Below are positions 8,308 to 18,223 of a stretch of 64,000 nucleotides of DNA, in pieces. The first letter of the stretch is position 1. Every line of letters begins with the position of its first letter. The notes below the pieces were generated by a model, which ran no database searches, was not told where the DNA came from, and saw nothing but the letters and a program-made list of their open reading frames with translations. Both the position numbers and the translations under genes were made by a program. Source of the DNA: Psychrobacter sp. I-STPA10 (GTDB taxonomy: Bacteria; Pseudomonadota; Gammaproteobacteria; Pseudomonadales; Moraxellaceae); contig NZ_VFYU01000032.1 of assembly GCF_021012795.1 (NCBI RefSeq), positions 1 to 64,000 of the forward strand, read 5' to 3'.

Positions 8308-10074
8308 TTAGTGCTGTGCTGTCCAATCGAGCATGGCATCAAGTACAGGGCGAGCTTTAGCGGCATTAAGCTTGTGATTGGTGTTGATGATGCCGACCAC
8401 CACATAGTCTTGTCCAGATAATCCTTTTACGTAACCTGCCATAGAAGTCACATTATCGAGTGTACCCGTTTTTATCCATGCTCGACCAATGGCTTGTGAG
8501 TGTGGTCGCCGATGCGCATGTCCTGCAATCGTTCCGCTAACCCCTGCGATTCCTAATGAGTCGACATAGGTGGCAAATTTAGGGTGTTGATATGCATATT
8601 GTAATAGTTCTGCCATATTAGCAGCAGTTACTGTGCAGTCACGGCATAAACCTGAGCCATTACTCATCATCGGTGGCGGTGAGCTAAGATGAGTTTGCCA
8701 CCAATCGCTAATTTGCGTTAATGCCGTAGGATAGTTACTGGTTAGGGTGGTTTTATTTGCGCTATAAACAGGCAAAGATAAAGTGAGCTGTTCAGTCATG
8801 ACATTATTAGAGTAGTGGTTGATGTCATATATTTGTGCTGATAAGGGCAAAGATGGATAGCTGGCAAGTGGTAGCGGATATTGCCATGCTTTGAGTGCGA
8901 CAATGGGAGGTGAGTTTTTGGGTTTTGTGGAGTGTACATTCGCTGAATGGGTGGCTGTTAATTGGTTATGGGTAATTACCTGACCGTTTAAGCTATTACC
9001 TAAGTCTAGCCATTTTTGCTTTACTACACGTCTGGCATAGTCAGTGACATCAGGATATGCAATATAAAACTGGTGTTCGCCGCAGTTACTGGGCATATTT
9101 TTATTAAAAGATAGCTGATTTGTTTGCCATTTTGGAGCAAGACTATATTCGATTGAGCCACAACTTGCATGACGTTGTGGTAGTGTTGCGGGCAGTTGAT
9201 AGTCTGCCAGCATGGGGGTGTAACTGAGTTGAGAATTGCCATGATTATCTGGCAAAGTGGTGATTTGGATGCTGTTAAAATTGATAAGTAACCCATCAGG
9301 ACTGGCGTTATAAGGACGCAGTGGCTCGTTATCAAAGGCGGCTGGGTCTTTGCCAACTTGCTGAAAGATTGAGGTATCTAAGATAATATTGCCATCAATA
9401 TGAGAGATGCCCGCTTTTTTGGCTTGATACAGCAGTTGGGTTAAGCGTTCATGAGTCAGCTTAGGGTCGCCACTACCTTTAATAATCATATCGCCATATA
9501 GTGTACCGTTAATAATCACCCCAGTATGCAAGATTTGTGTCTGCCAAACAAAATCTTGCCCAAGTGTGTCTAATGCCACAAAAGTGGGAATCAGCTTCAT
9601 GGTACTGGCGGGTGTACGGGGTTGATTGGCTAAATGATACAGTGGGGTTGTCAATGGTTGTATGGCAGGTTGAGGGTTAGCATCGACCATAGATAACTCA
9701 TTATCTTGCACTAATAATGGCGCAGACTCTTTAAATATCGGCTGAATCACACTACCATCTTCAAGTGTCACCGGCTGAGTTAGCGTCTGTTCAGTCTGCT
9801 TGTTTTCAGTCATACTGACGGTAGTGACATCGGTTGGTAAAGTGTTAGCTGGGTTTTTAGGCAGGATAGCAGCAGGTAAATGATTGTGCTGTGTATCATC
9901 ACTGACAGGTAGGATGACCATACTAATATCATTGTCTTTGAGGTTGGCAGCAATAAGGGATTGCTCAATCATATTGGGTAGCGCGGCTTGACATAAAGGG
10001 GCACTGAGCAATACAGACATGGTCAGTAGCGTTTGGCGATAATAAGTGGTCAAAAGTACACTAAGAGTGGTCAT
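8308..10074 (-). CDS. dacB: D-alanyl-D-alanine carboxypeptidase/endopeptidase (PBP4 type)
   Basis: 588-residue S13 penicillin-binding protein that trims or cleaves peptidoglycan peptides in the periplasm. A signal peptide ends near residue 30 (PLCQA). The catalytic motifs are present: SxxK at Ser157-Lys160 (PASTMK), SxN in HYSNNVM and KTG in WIKTGTLDNV. SxxK is unusually far from the N-terminus because of a Thr/Gln/Pro-rich insertion at about residues 60-140 that splits the first strand from the active-site helix. Otherwise the length is large for the family. It appears monocistronic. Confidence 0.9.
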   Translation of the reverse strand: MTTLSVLLTTYYRQTLLTMSVLLSAPLCQAALPNMIEQSLIAANLKDNDISMVILPVSDDTQHNHLPAAILPKNPANTLPTDVTTVSMTENKQTEQTLTQPVTLEDGSVIQPIFKESAPLLVQDNELSMVDANPQPAIQPLTTPLYHLANQPRTPASTMKLIPTFVALDTLGQDFVWQTQILHTGVIINGTLYGDMIIKGSGDPKLTHERLTQLLYQAKKAGISHIDGNIILDTSIFQQVGKDPAAFDNEPLRPYNASPDGLLINFNSIQITTLPDNHGNSQLSYTPMLADYQLPATLPQRHASCGSIEYSLAPKWQTNQLSFNKNMPSNCGEHQFYIAYPDVTDYARRVVKQKWLDLGNSLNGQVITHNQLTATHSANVHSTKPKNSPPIVALKAWQYPLPLASYPSLPLSAQIYDINHYSNNVMTEQLTLSLPVYSANKTTLTSNYPTALTQISDWWQTHLSSPPPMMSNGSGLCRDCTVTAANMAELLQYAYQHPKFATYVDSLGIAGVSGTIAGHAHRRPHSQAIGRAWIKTGTLDNVTSMAGYVKGLSGQDYVVVGIINTNHKLNAAKARPVLDAMLDWTAQH

Positions 10075-10132
10075 AACGGTCTTTTTTGAGTAAAAATTTT
10101 AGACAAAATAAAAAGGCATAAGCTGCCATTTT

Positions 10133-10177
10133 AGACTAAAAGCCCTTGCTTGTGGCGGTGGATTGGCTTTTCAGTCT
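10133..10177 (-). terminator. Probable terminator of the exonuclease transcript
   Basis: AGACT plus AAAAGCC pairs with GGCTTTT plus AGTCT around a ~20-base loop, with an internal mismatch. Read on the reverse strand it lies downstream of the exonuclease gene and ends in a short T run. The long loop lowers confidence. Confidence 0.45.
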
Positions 10178-10285
10178 GCCTTCTATTTATAGTATCTTTA
10201 ATAGTAGTTTGAATAGCAGTGGTCGTGACCTTAGCAAATACAGTTGTAATTGAAGTGAGTTAGATTGATCACGATATTCTAAAAA

Positions 10286-10903
10286 TTAACGTAGATGCAA
10301 AAAAGCCATGGCAGTCATCACTGCATCATTATAGGCATCATGGCTGCCTAAGTCAGGAATATTATATTTTTTTAATATTTGCGCTAAGTGTTGTCCCTGA
10401 TGTGACACCCCAGCAGTACGATCGCCTGTTTTGCGATTATACATATCACGAATATCAATAATAGAGTTGGGCAGGGGTATGCCCATATAGGCTTTGGCAA
10501 GTAGATTTAAAAATGCCATATCAAGCTGTGGGCAGAATCCCACAATGGGGCGGTTACCAACAAACGGTAATAGCAATGCCAGCATCTCATCATAGCTGAT
10601 ACCATGTGCGACATCATGCGGACGCAAGCCATGAATAACAATGCTGTCCGCTTCAGGCATCACTGGAGGACGACATACCATATAGCGTCCATTACCAGTA
10701 TCAATATGATCGCCATTAATATGAATGGCGGCAATAGAGAGTAGATGATGTTTTTTGGGATTTAGACCCGTCATTTCGCAATCAATGGCTACCCATTGAT
10801 CGGGTAAAGGTGGAGTTAATAAGTATGCCAACTCAGGACGAGTTAATGATCGTTTATACCAGTATGATTTTAGTTGGTGTATGAGCGTTGTCATATTTAG
10901 CAT
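10286..10903 (-). CDS. 3'-5' exonuclease, DEDDh (DnaQ-like) family
   Basis: 205 residues. The DEDDh catalytic set is visible: Asp41 and Glu43 (AIDCEMTGL), Asp128 (CPQLDMAFLN), His188 and Asp193 (SHDAYNDAV). The fold is that of DNA polymerase III epsilon, but the protein lacks the epsilon C-terminal tail and is probably a separate exonuclease. The start may instead be the Met three codons in (base 10894), which has slightly better spacing to GAG. It follows the CBS/DUF294 gene by 90 bp, a pairing familiar from Moraxellaceae acetate-utilisation clusters, though acs is distant here. Confidence 0.88.
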   Translation of the reverse strand: MLNMTTLIHQLKSYWYKRSLTRPELAYLLTPPLPDQWVAIDCEMTGLNPKKHHLLSIAAIHINGDHIDTGNGRYMVCRPPVMPEADSIVIHGLRPHDVAHGISYDEMLALLLPFVGNRPIVGFCPQLDMAFLNLLAKAYMGIPLPNSIIDIRDMYNRKTGDRTAGVSHQGQHLAQILKKYNIPDLGSHDAYNDAVMTAMAFLHLR

Positions 10904-10993
10904 CTCAGGCAGAAATTTTTGTATTTACCATATTTATCAAGCTTGGCGATTTGTCATGGCGATAGAACAATTTAATATATTTATTCAATGACA

Positions 10994-13030
10994 TCAGTTG
11001 ATTTCAAGTTGATAATGCTGGCGCAACTGATTTTTAAAGCTTTTGACCACTGCAAGACATTCTTTGAGTAGATCACGCTCAAGGGCGGATAGGGTTGTGG
11101 GATCAACTTGGTGTGCATTTTTATCATGAGATGACAGAGCGACGGCAAGTCGTTGTCCGATAAAAAACTCTAAGGTTTCATTGAGGGTTTCAGCTCGTTT
11201 TGATGTCAGTACCCCACAGCGAGTCAGTGCTTGTAGACGTGCTTTAGTATTGGTCACTGCAAAAATTTGTTGTTCTAACGCCATGGCACGGATACCATGT
11301 ACCAGTGGAAAGATTCCCGCTTTTTTTAGATCCACATCTTGTACAGCAGGCTTACCAATTAAGGGAGCAAAGCTTTTCCACCACTGATTAACATCTCCAA
11401 ATTGTAGGGCAGCACGGGCAAATCCACGTACAAACATAGGATCTGCTTGTTTATAAGCAATGGCAAGATGTTGGCGCAAACTGTCAAGTAAGCGTTCGTC
11501 ACCACAGACATAAGCCGCATCAAGCAATGCTGCCAGCCAGATGCTATGATTGGGTTCTTTGGCTTTAAACCATTGGCTAATTTGTGTTTTAAAACGATTG
11601 AGTGGTAATCGCCATAATGGATTACTCATCATGATATTACCATCACACAGTGGATAACCCATATCAGCCAAATGTTGGTTAAATTGCTCAGCATATTCAG
11701 GCAACTCAGGGTGATTAAAGCCATTACGAATGATCAGTGCATTGTCTTGATCAGTACGCATGATTTGTTCACCTCGACCCTCTGAGCCCATCACAATGAC
11801 ACAGGTATTTTCAAACACCATGTCAGGTACAATCAACTGCCAAAGTTTGGTAAATACTTGCGCATTGAGTGTCTGCACCATACGACTGATGACACCCACC
11901 TTAATGCCATCATGCTGCTGTGCACGAATGTACTGTCCAATTTGATCTACCGCACTGGCAAGCGTTTGAATGTCTTGTGCTTGCTGTATTTGTACACTAA
12001 TCAGTTGTGAGTGATGGCTTATATATGCCAAAAGATTACTCTGACCTAAAATACCAATAATTTCACCAGTGGCATTGACCACAGGTAGGCGATGTACTTG
12101 ATAACGTATCATAGTTAATAAGGCATCACTGACATCATCATGTTCACTAATGGTACGTAGCTTAAAGTTGGCATAGGTATGACACGGAGTCGATTTTGGC
12201 TCAGCTGATTCGCTGATGGCACGACAGATATCCGTATCAGTAAGGATACCAAAATTACTGTCATAGGCACGAGTAGGGTGCCGCTCAGGTGATGGTGTGC
12301 GCTGGATTAGTACATGTTTTAAGCCAGTATTAGTCATAATTTGCGCGGCTTCAAATAATGACGCGGCTTCATTGATAATTTTTACAGGTAATAAGGTAAT
12401 GCTGGTGACAGGCTGTAGCATAAGCTGCTGTGCTTCTGCTTGATTGCTATTGTGATTTGCATGAGTTGTACTGTTTTGTGTCGGGTTGTTTTTTTGAGAG
12501 GTCGCTTGTATTTGGTGGCTGGTTTTTTGCCTATTTTTACGCATATTTAACGCCTGCATACGCTCACTTAACTCACCTGATAACAGTTGGCGCACAAGGT
12601 GATTTTGTGCTGAGAGTCGATCAATGGCAGCCGCTTCTACTTGTAATAACAAAGTATCTTCTAATGCTTGATAGCAATATGATGATGATTTTGGAGCATT
12701 CTTGTTTGTATTGTTATCGTTGGTTGGCTCACTGATTGTAGTGTTGGCAGAAGCCGTATTGTGATTGTGCTCACTAGAATAGGTGTTAAATTGCCGCCGT
12801 GCATCAAACCAGTCGTTGCTATATTCATTGGCAGTAAAATCACCAACATAGTCATCATTTAGTTTTTGTTGTATGCGACCTTTAAGCACCACATAAAAAT
12901 AATCTAACTCTTTGTCTGTCAGGCTATCATTTTTGCCCAGATAGCGTACTTGGGTATGTTTTTTTAGACTTTGACGCTCTGTGGGGGTGAGTACGTCAAA
13001 AGGGGGCTGAGAAAAATCAAGCTGAGTCAT
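10994..13030 (-). CDS. CBS/DUF294 nucleotidyltransferase-like signalling protein
   Basis: 678 residues. Order: degenerate cyclic-nucleotide-binding-like N-domain (~10-155); an Asn/Thr/Ser/His-rich insert at 84-117 interrupts it; a second polar linker at 168-200; paired CBS domains (~205-340); DUF294 nucleotidyltransferase-like domain with GSEGRGE (415-421) and DQD (427-429); and the C-terminal DUF294 substrate-binding-like domain. The family resembles the GlnD nucleotidyltransferase fold and probably senses adenylate nucleotides, but its target is unknown. GGAGGA precedes the ATG. It is upstream of and probably cotranscribed with the exonuclease. Confidence 0.85.
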   Translation of the reverse strand: MTQLDFSQPPFDVLTPTERQSLKKHTQVRYLGKNDSLTDKELDYFYVVLKGRIQQKLNDDYVGDFTANEYSNDWFDARRQFNTYSSEHNHNTASANTTISEPTNDNNTNKNAPKSSSYCYQALEDTLLLQVEAAAIDRLSAQNHLVRQLLSGELSERMQALNMRKNRQKTSHQIQATSQKNNPTQNSTTHANHNSNQAEAQQLMLQPVTSITLLPVKIINEAASLFEAAQIMTNTGLKHVLIQRTPSPERHPTRAYDSNFGILTDTDICRAISESAEPKSTPCHTYANFKLRTISEHDDVSDALLTMIRYQVHRLPVVNATGEIIGILGQSNLLAYISHHSQLISVQIQQAQDIQTLASAVDQIGQYIRAQQHDGIKVGVISRMVQTLNAQVFTKLWQLIVPDMVFENTCVIVMGSEGRGEQIMRTDQDNALIIRNGFNHPELPEYAEQFNQHLADMGYPLCDGNIMMSNPLWRLPLNRFKTQISQWFKAKEPNHSIWLAALLDAAYVCGDERLLDSLRQHLAIAYKQADPMFVRGFARAALQFGDVNQWWKSFAPLIGKPAVQDVDLKKAGIFPLVHGIRAMALEQQIFAVTNTKARLQALTRCGVLTSKRAETLNETLEFFIGQRLAVALSSHDKNAHQVDPTTLSALERDLLKECLAVVKSFKNQLRQHYQLEIN

Positions 13031-13066
13031 GAGCCGTCCTCCATGTTGGCAAAGCCCAGTGCAAAC

Positions 13067-13086
13067 AAGATTAATCCATTAATCTT
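13067..13086. repeat. Inverted repeat upstream of the CBS/DUF294 gene
   Basis: AAGATTAAT-CC-ATTAATCTT is a 9+9 perfect inverted repeat about 40 bp upstream of the CBS/DUF294 start. It could be an operator or a weak hairpin; there is no convincing T run in the direction of dapC. Confidence 0.4.
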
Positions 13087-13260
13087 AAATTTTTGTTAAA
13101 ACACTGAGCGGGCTAAGCTTAATATTAACCCCATGACTGGAGGAATACAAGATAGAGCTGAGTGTCATGCAAACAATCCTCTATCTTTGTGAGTTTGGTC
13201 TTCTTGATGGCTGATGCAAAAATTATGACTTATACCAAAATATTGGCGGCTACGATGATG

Positions 13261-14490
13261 CTACGAGTTTAACAACTGCTTAATACGGCTTATGGCTTCT
13301 CGGCTTTCATCAACACTGGCAACGAGTGCAAGACGCACATAGCCTTTGCCTGCATTTTCACCAGCCACGTCACGAGACAAATAACGCCCTGCCAAGGCAT
13401 GAATATTTGCTTGCTCATACAAAGCTTTCACAAATGCCTCATCATCAGCTTCACCATGCTCATCAACAAATTGCTTGGGTGCTTTGACCCAAAAATAAAA
13501 TCCAGCGTCAGGGTGACGTAACTGTAGTAAATCACCAAGTTCTTGCATCCATAGCTCAAACTTTTCTTTATACAAGGCTCGGTTGTGTGCCACATGCTCT
13601 TCATCTTGCCAAGCAGCGATGGACGCTAATTGGTGATGGATCGGCATGGCGCAGCCTTGATAGGTGCGGTATTGCAAATATGGGGCAAGCAGTGTGGCAT
13701 CGCCTGCAATAAATCCTGAGCGTAATCCCGGCAGATTAGAACGTTTGGATAACGAATGAAATACGACGCAGTTTTTATAATCATCACGTTGCAGCGCAGC
13801 ACAGGCTTGTAATAGACCCACTGGTGCGCTATCAAAATACAGCTCGCTATAACACTCATCACTGGCGATGATAAAGTCATGCTCATCGGATAGGGCAATG
13901 AGGTCTTGCCAGTCTTGCATCTGCATCACACTGCCTGTGGGATTGTTTGGGCTACATACAAATACCAACTGTGCACGCTGCCAAACCTCAGCAGGCACGC
14001 TGCTATAGTCACCTTTAAACTCATTGTCTGCATTGCAAGGCACAAAATAAGGTTCTGCCCCTGCTAACAGTGCCGCCCCTTCATAAATTTGATAAAAAGG
14101 ATTGGGCATGACGACAAACGGTTTTGCAGTTGAAGTGGTTGTAGGTGTTGGTGTGTCTATGACGGCTTGGACAAAGCTAAATATCGCTTCACGAGTACCC
14201 ATCACTGGTAAAATTTGACTATTGGCATCGATATGGTTGAGCTCAAAGCGTTGTTTTAACCAAGTCGCAATACAGTCTCGTAGCTCAGGTAGTCCATTGG
14301 TGGTGGGGTAGTGTTGTACCTTGGCTAGATTTTGTTTGAGTACTTCTAAGACAAACTCAGGTGGCTGATGTTTAGGTTCACCGATGCCCAGTTTTATCGG
14401 TTCATATTGCTCAGCAGGGGTGCTATTAGCAAGTAATTTACTCATCTTAGCAAATGGATAAGGGTGTAGTTGGTTGAGATTGCTATTCAT
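13261..14490 (-). CDS. dapC: Succinyldiaminopimelate transaminase
   Basis: 409-residue fold-type I PLP aminotransferase of the DapC kind, making N-succinyl-LL-2,6-diaminopimelate for lysine and peptidoglycan synthesis. It starts NQLHPYPFAKM and has the PLP-Lys in FHSLSKRSNLPGLRSGF and the conserved Asn of CSPNNPTGSV. AAGAAG precedes the ATG. It lies 91 bp downstream of glnD, the order known from other Moraxellaceae and betaproteobacteria. An alternative reading as a generic class I aminotransferase is less likely because of that context. Confidence 0.88.
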   Translation of the reverse strand: MNSNLNQLHPYPFAKMSKLLANSTPAEQYEPIKLGIGEPKHQPPEFVLEVLKQNLAKVQHYPTTNGLPELRDCIATWLKQRFELNHIDANSQILPVMGTREAIFSFVQAVIDTPTPTTTSTAKPFVVMPNPFYQIYEGAALLAGAEPYFVPCNADNEFKGDYSSVPAEVWQRAQLVFVCSPNNPTGSVMQMQDWQDLIALSDEHDFIIASDECYSELYFDSAPVGLLQACAALQRDDYKNCVVFHSLSKRSNLPGLRSGFIAGDATLLAPYLQYRTYQGCAMPIHHQLASIAAWQDEEHVAHNRALYKEKFELWMQELGDLLQLRHPDAGFYFWVKAPKQFVDEHGEADDEAFVKALYEQANIHALAGRYLSRDVAGENAGKGYVRLALVASVDESREAISRIKQLLNS

Positions 14491-14581
14491 AAAATTCTTC
14501 TTTTAGATATTAATTTATCGATATGGATTAACTGAACAACTGGTTGATCAATTGAAAAATAGGGTTGGATTCATATTTGAT

Positions 14582-17263
14582 TTACTTATCATCTAATGCT
14601 GCAATAATGGCAGTTTTTAGTAGGTCAAGTTGTTGCTCAGTGAGTGCTTCATCTTTTTGATCACTGATATAAAACATATCCTCGGCACGTTCACCAAGTG
14701 TGGTAATACGGGCCGCATGAACTTCAATACCTTGTTGCAAAAATACTTGACCTAATTGGGCAAGCAACCCAGGTTGATCTAAAGTCGTAATACTCATGAT
14801 ATGTTGATTACTTGCCTCATTATAAGAAAAACTGATACTGGTTGGCACATAAAAGTTTTTTAATTGCCGTGGCAGGCGTCTTTGTACCAGTTTAGGTGTA
14901 TTGGGATTGGCAAATGCTTGAATCAAACGTGATTTGAGTTCATCTTGGCGTTCAGTGTCGGTGAGCAGTGTCCCATGACGATCCAAAAGTACATAAGAGT
15001 CCAGTGCAAATTCGCGAGTGGCAGTGATGATGCGCGCATCAAGTACATCCAAATCCATCTGATCAAACACAGCCATGGTCACAGCAAATAGATTGGTTTG
15101 ATCTTGGGTATATACAAAAACTTGCACCGCATCAAGTGCCAATCCTCGGTGTTCCCGTAGTACCACTAATGGCTTGCTGTCTGCATTAGAAGCTTTACCA
15201 ATCGGAGGGTGATTTAAGATGGCTTCGGTATGCCATAGTATGTCCTCAGGAATTTCACGTAAAAAATACTCATCACCCAACTCATCCCATAAAATCAGCA
15301 CCTCTTCACGATTCATGTGATCCACTTCTGCAAGCAGTGCAGTGGCACGTTGGCGAGTCTCAAAGATCATATCTTGGCGGTTGGTGGGTGCATCAACATC
15401 TGCACGCAAAATTCGTCGAGTCTGCGTATATAGCTGTTTCATCAGCGTTGCTCGCCAACCATTCCAAAGCTGTGGATTGGTGGCATTCATGTCTGCTACA
15501 GTGAGCACATATAGATGATTGAGATGGGTTACATTACTGACCAACTGTGCAAACTCAGTGACTACCTCAGGATCAGAGATGTCTTTTTTCTGTGCAGTTA
15601 AAGACATCAACAAATGATGACGTGTCAGCCAGCCTACCAGCTTAGCATCAGCTTGCTGCATGCCATGTGACAAACAAAATTCAACCGCATCTGTCTCACC
15701 AAGCTCACTGTGGTTGCCTCCCCGACCTTTGGCAATGTCATGGAAGATTGCTGCCAATATCAATATCTCTTTTCTTTCTATACGCCGATAAATAGAACTG
15801 ACAAGAGGAAAGTTATCATGATATTTATCATCGGTAAATCGGTGTAACATTCTCACCAAAAGTAAGGTGTGTGCATCGACAGTGTAGCGATGAAACAAAT
15901 CATATTGCATCAAACCTGTGACTGCCGCAAATTGAGGTAAATAACTGCCCAACACCCCATAACGTTTCATAGTACGTAAGCGATGAAACAGATAATTTTG
16001 CTCTTTTAGATTGTTCAAAAACAAGGCTTGATGGGTAGGATTGTCACGATATGCTTGATCAATACCCCGAGCTGCAATCTTTAACGAGCGTAATGTGCGC
16101 GTACGTACCTCTTTAATGCCATGTTGCCCCATCAGTAAAAATAACTCTAAAATAGCCGCTGGATATTGAGCAAACACACGGTGATGGGCAATGGCGATTT
16201 GATTACCAATGATATTAAAGCGGGCATTGAGGGTGGTCTTATGGGGACGCTCGTGTATTGGCAGACGTGCCTCAATCACTGTTTCATAGTAATGTGAGGT
16301 CAGCATTTCCGATAGGGTTGAGATTTGCATGGCACAGCGATAATAATCACGCATAAAAGCTTCAACAGCCGCATTGGGTGGGTCACTAGGCAACTCTTCG
16401 TATCCCATTCGTTTAGCAACTTCACGTTGATAATCAAACAACAGCTTATTTTCGTTACGCCCAGTAATTTTATGTAGATGATGGCGAATTTCCCACAAAA
16501 ATCCTTCAGAAAAAGTCAGCTCATCATATTCTTTTTCGGTTAAAAAATCTTGTGGTACTAAGTCATACAATTTATTAATACGAAAATAACGTTTGGTAAT
16601 CCAGCCAATGGTATGAATATCACGCAGACCACCTGGTGCATTTTTGATATCAGGCTCAAGATTGTATTCAGTGGTATTATGGCGTAAATAACGTTGTTTG
16701 GCCTCTAGCATTTTGGCTTCAAAAAACGCACGCTGTGGCCATGTTTGATACACCAAATCTATTGGAGTCTGAGCCAATGCTGTATTACCAATTAACAACC
16801 TTGACTCAAGTAATGAGGTGGCAACCGTAATGTCTTCAGCAGCTTCTAAGCACTCTGCTACAGAGCGCACTGCCAGACCTGGCTCTATGCCCACATCCCA
16901 TAAAGTTGCCACAAACTTATTAAGCTTATCTTTGGTAGACTCCGTGATTTGATTGGTAAATAGAAGCAAAATATCCACATCTGAGTGTGGTGATAGCTCC
17001 CCCCGTCCATAGCCTCCCGTCGCAAATAATGCCAAATCTGTATTGTGTAGATCAAAGCGTTTAAATAACGCAATGAGTAAGCTATCTATAGCGCAAGCTC
17101 GGGCATTGACCAAATGACGGATATCCATCTTATGTGCCAATCGATTGTCAATGTCTGTCTCAATTTGAGTCAACCAAGCAGTAACTCCCAAATCTCGTTC
17201 ATGATTGTGTGCTAGATCAGGCAGTGGGGTTAGTAAAGGATCGGCAGGATTGCAAATAAACAT
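14582..17263 (-). CDS. glnD: Bifunctional uridylyltransferase/uridylyl-removing enzyme (PII regulator)
   Basis: 893 residues, the full family length. GlnD uridylylates PII proteins under nitrogen limitation and removes UMP when glutamine is high. Domains: nucleotidyltransferase with GGYGRGELSPHSDVD (83-97), GlnD PII-uridylyl middle region, an HD hydrolase domain with FHDIAKGRGGNHSELG, and two C-terminal ACT domains (about 705-790 and 815-890) that bind glutamine. The gene follows map in the same direction but is separated from it by a terminator. Confidence 0.96.
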   Translation of the reverse strand: MFICNPADPLLTPLPDLAHNHERDLGVTAWLTQIETDIDNRLAHKMDIRHLVNARACAIDSLLIALFKRFDLHNTDLALFATGGYGRGELSPHSDVDILLLFTNQITESTKDKLNKFVATLWDVGIEPGLAVRSVAECLEAAEDITVATSLLESRLLIGNTALAQTPIDLVYQTWPQRAFFEAKMLEAKQRYLRHNTTEYNLEPDIKNAPGGLRDIHTIGWITKRYFRINKLYDLVPQDFLTEKEYDELTFSEGFLWEIRHHLHKITGRNENKLLFDYQREVAKRMGYEELPSDPPNAAVEAFMRDYYRCAMQISTLSEMLTSHYYETVIEARLPIHERPHKTTLNARFNIIGNQIAIAHHRVFAQYPAAILELFLLMGQHGIKEVRTRTLRSLKIAARGIDQAYRDNPTHQALFLNNLKEQNYLFHRLRTMKRYGVLGSYLPQFAAVTGLMQYDLFHRYTVDAHTLLLVRMLHRFTDDKYHDNFPLVSSIYRRIERKEILILAAIFHDIAKGRGGNHSELGETDAVEFCLSHGMQQADAKLVGWLTRHHLLMSLTAQKKDISDPEVVTEFAQLVSNVTHLNHLYVLTVADMNATNPQLWNGWRATLMKQLYTQTRRILRADVDAPTNRQDMIFETRQRATALLAEVDHMNREEVLILWDELGDEYFLREIPEDILWHTEAILNHPPIGKASNADSKPLVVLREHRGLALDAVQVFVYTQDQTNLFAVTMAVFDQMDLDVLDARIITATREFALDSYVLLDRHGTLLTDTERQDELKSRLIQAFANPNTPKLVQRRLPRQLKNFYVPTSISFSYNEASNQHIMSITTLDQPGLLAQLGQVFLQQGIEVHAARITTLGERAEDMFYISDQKDEALTEQQLDLLKTAIIAALDDK

Positions 17264-17386
17264 GGCTATGTACTCAAATTAAAGTTTTAGCAAAAAAAGA
17301 TATAATCCATCTAATATAATGTCACCACAAAAGGCAAGCAAGCACAGAATAACAGACAAGTGTAAACAAACAGGCAAATCAAAGCC

Positions 17387-17414
17387 GAAAAAAAGACCGC
17401 CGTAGCGATCTTTT
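17387..17414 (-). terminator. Rho-independent terminator after map
   Basis: On the reverse strand AAAGATCGC pairs with GCGGTCTTT around TACG, with one G-U pair, followed by seven T residues. It lies just past the map stop codon. Confidence 0.85.
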
Positions 17415-17422
17415 AAGTTAGC

Positions 17423-18223
17423 TTAACTTTTTAAAAAGCTTAAATCTTCTTCTGGTCGGGTGGTAAATACCTCACAACCATTATCCGTCACCACCATGGT
17501 ATGCTCCCACTGTGCTGATAGTTTACGGTCTTTGGTAATCGCTGTCCATTGATCGGGCATGATTTTGGTTTTCCAAGTGCCTTGGTTGATCATTGGCTCA
17601 ATGGTAAACGTCATACCTGTTTTTAGTTGCATACCCGTACCTTTTCTACCATAGTGCAATATTTGTGGTTCATGGTGAAACGAGTTACTGATACCATGAC
17701 CACAAAACTCACGTACAATACTAAAACGCTCAGGCTCAACCACTGCTTGAATGGCAGCACCAATGTCACCGAGATATGCGCCATCTTTGACCACACTCAT
17801 ACCAGCATACAATGCCTTTTGTGCCACATCACAGATACGCTTTGCCATGATAGAGCCTTCACCGATGATCCACATCTTTGATGTATCACCATAATAACCA
17901 TCTTTGATAACAGTCACATCAATATTGATGATGTCACCATCTTTGAGAATTTTGTTATCATCAGGAATGCCATGACACACCACATGATTGACTGAAGTAC
18001 AAATAGACTTAGGAAAACCATGATAATTGAGCGGTGCAGGTACAGCTTGTTGCACATTGACAATATAATCATGAGCAATTTGGTTTAGGGCCTCAGTGGT
18101 CACACCCGCTTTAACATGTTCATCAAGCATCACCAAAACATCACTGGCAAGTTTACCTGCCACCCGCATTTTTTCAATGGCTTCGGCAGATTGGATTAAA
18201 GAATTGTTGTTCATAGTCATCAT
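17423..18223 (-). CDS. map: Type I methionine aminopeptidase
   Basis: 266 residues. It removes the initiator Met from new proteins with a two-metal centre. The metal ligands are visible: NIDVTV and GDTSKMW (Asp pair), CGHGIS (His), FTIEPM (Glu) and WEHTM (Glu region), plus the substrate His in VVCHGIPD. Three Met codons lie within the first four positions and none has a clear ribosome site, so the start is uncertain by up to three codons. The gene is not next to rpsB. Confidence 0.95.
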   Translation of the reverse strand: MMTMNNNSLIQSAEAIEKMRVAGKLASDVLVMLDEHVKAGVTTEALNQIAHDYIVNVQQAVPAPLNYHGFPKSICTSVNHVVCHGIPDDNKILKDGDIINIDVTVIKDGYYGDTSKMWIIGEGSIMAKRICDVAQKALYAGMSVVKDGAYLGDIGAAIQAVVEPERFSIVREFCGHGISNSFHHEPQILHYGRKGTGMQLKTGMTFTIEPMINQGTWKTKIMPDQWTAITKDRKLSAQWEHTMVVTDNGCEVFTTRPEEDLSFLKS

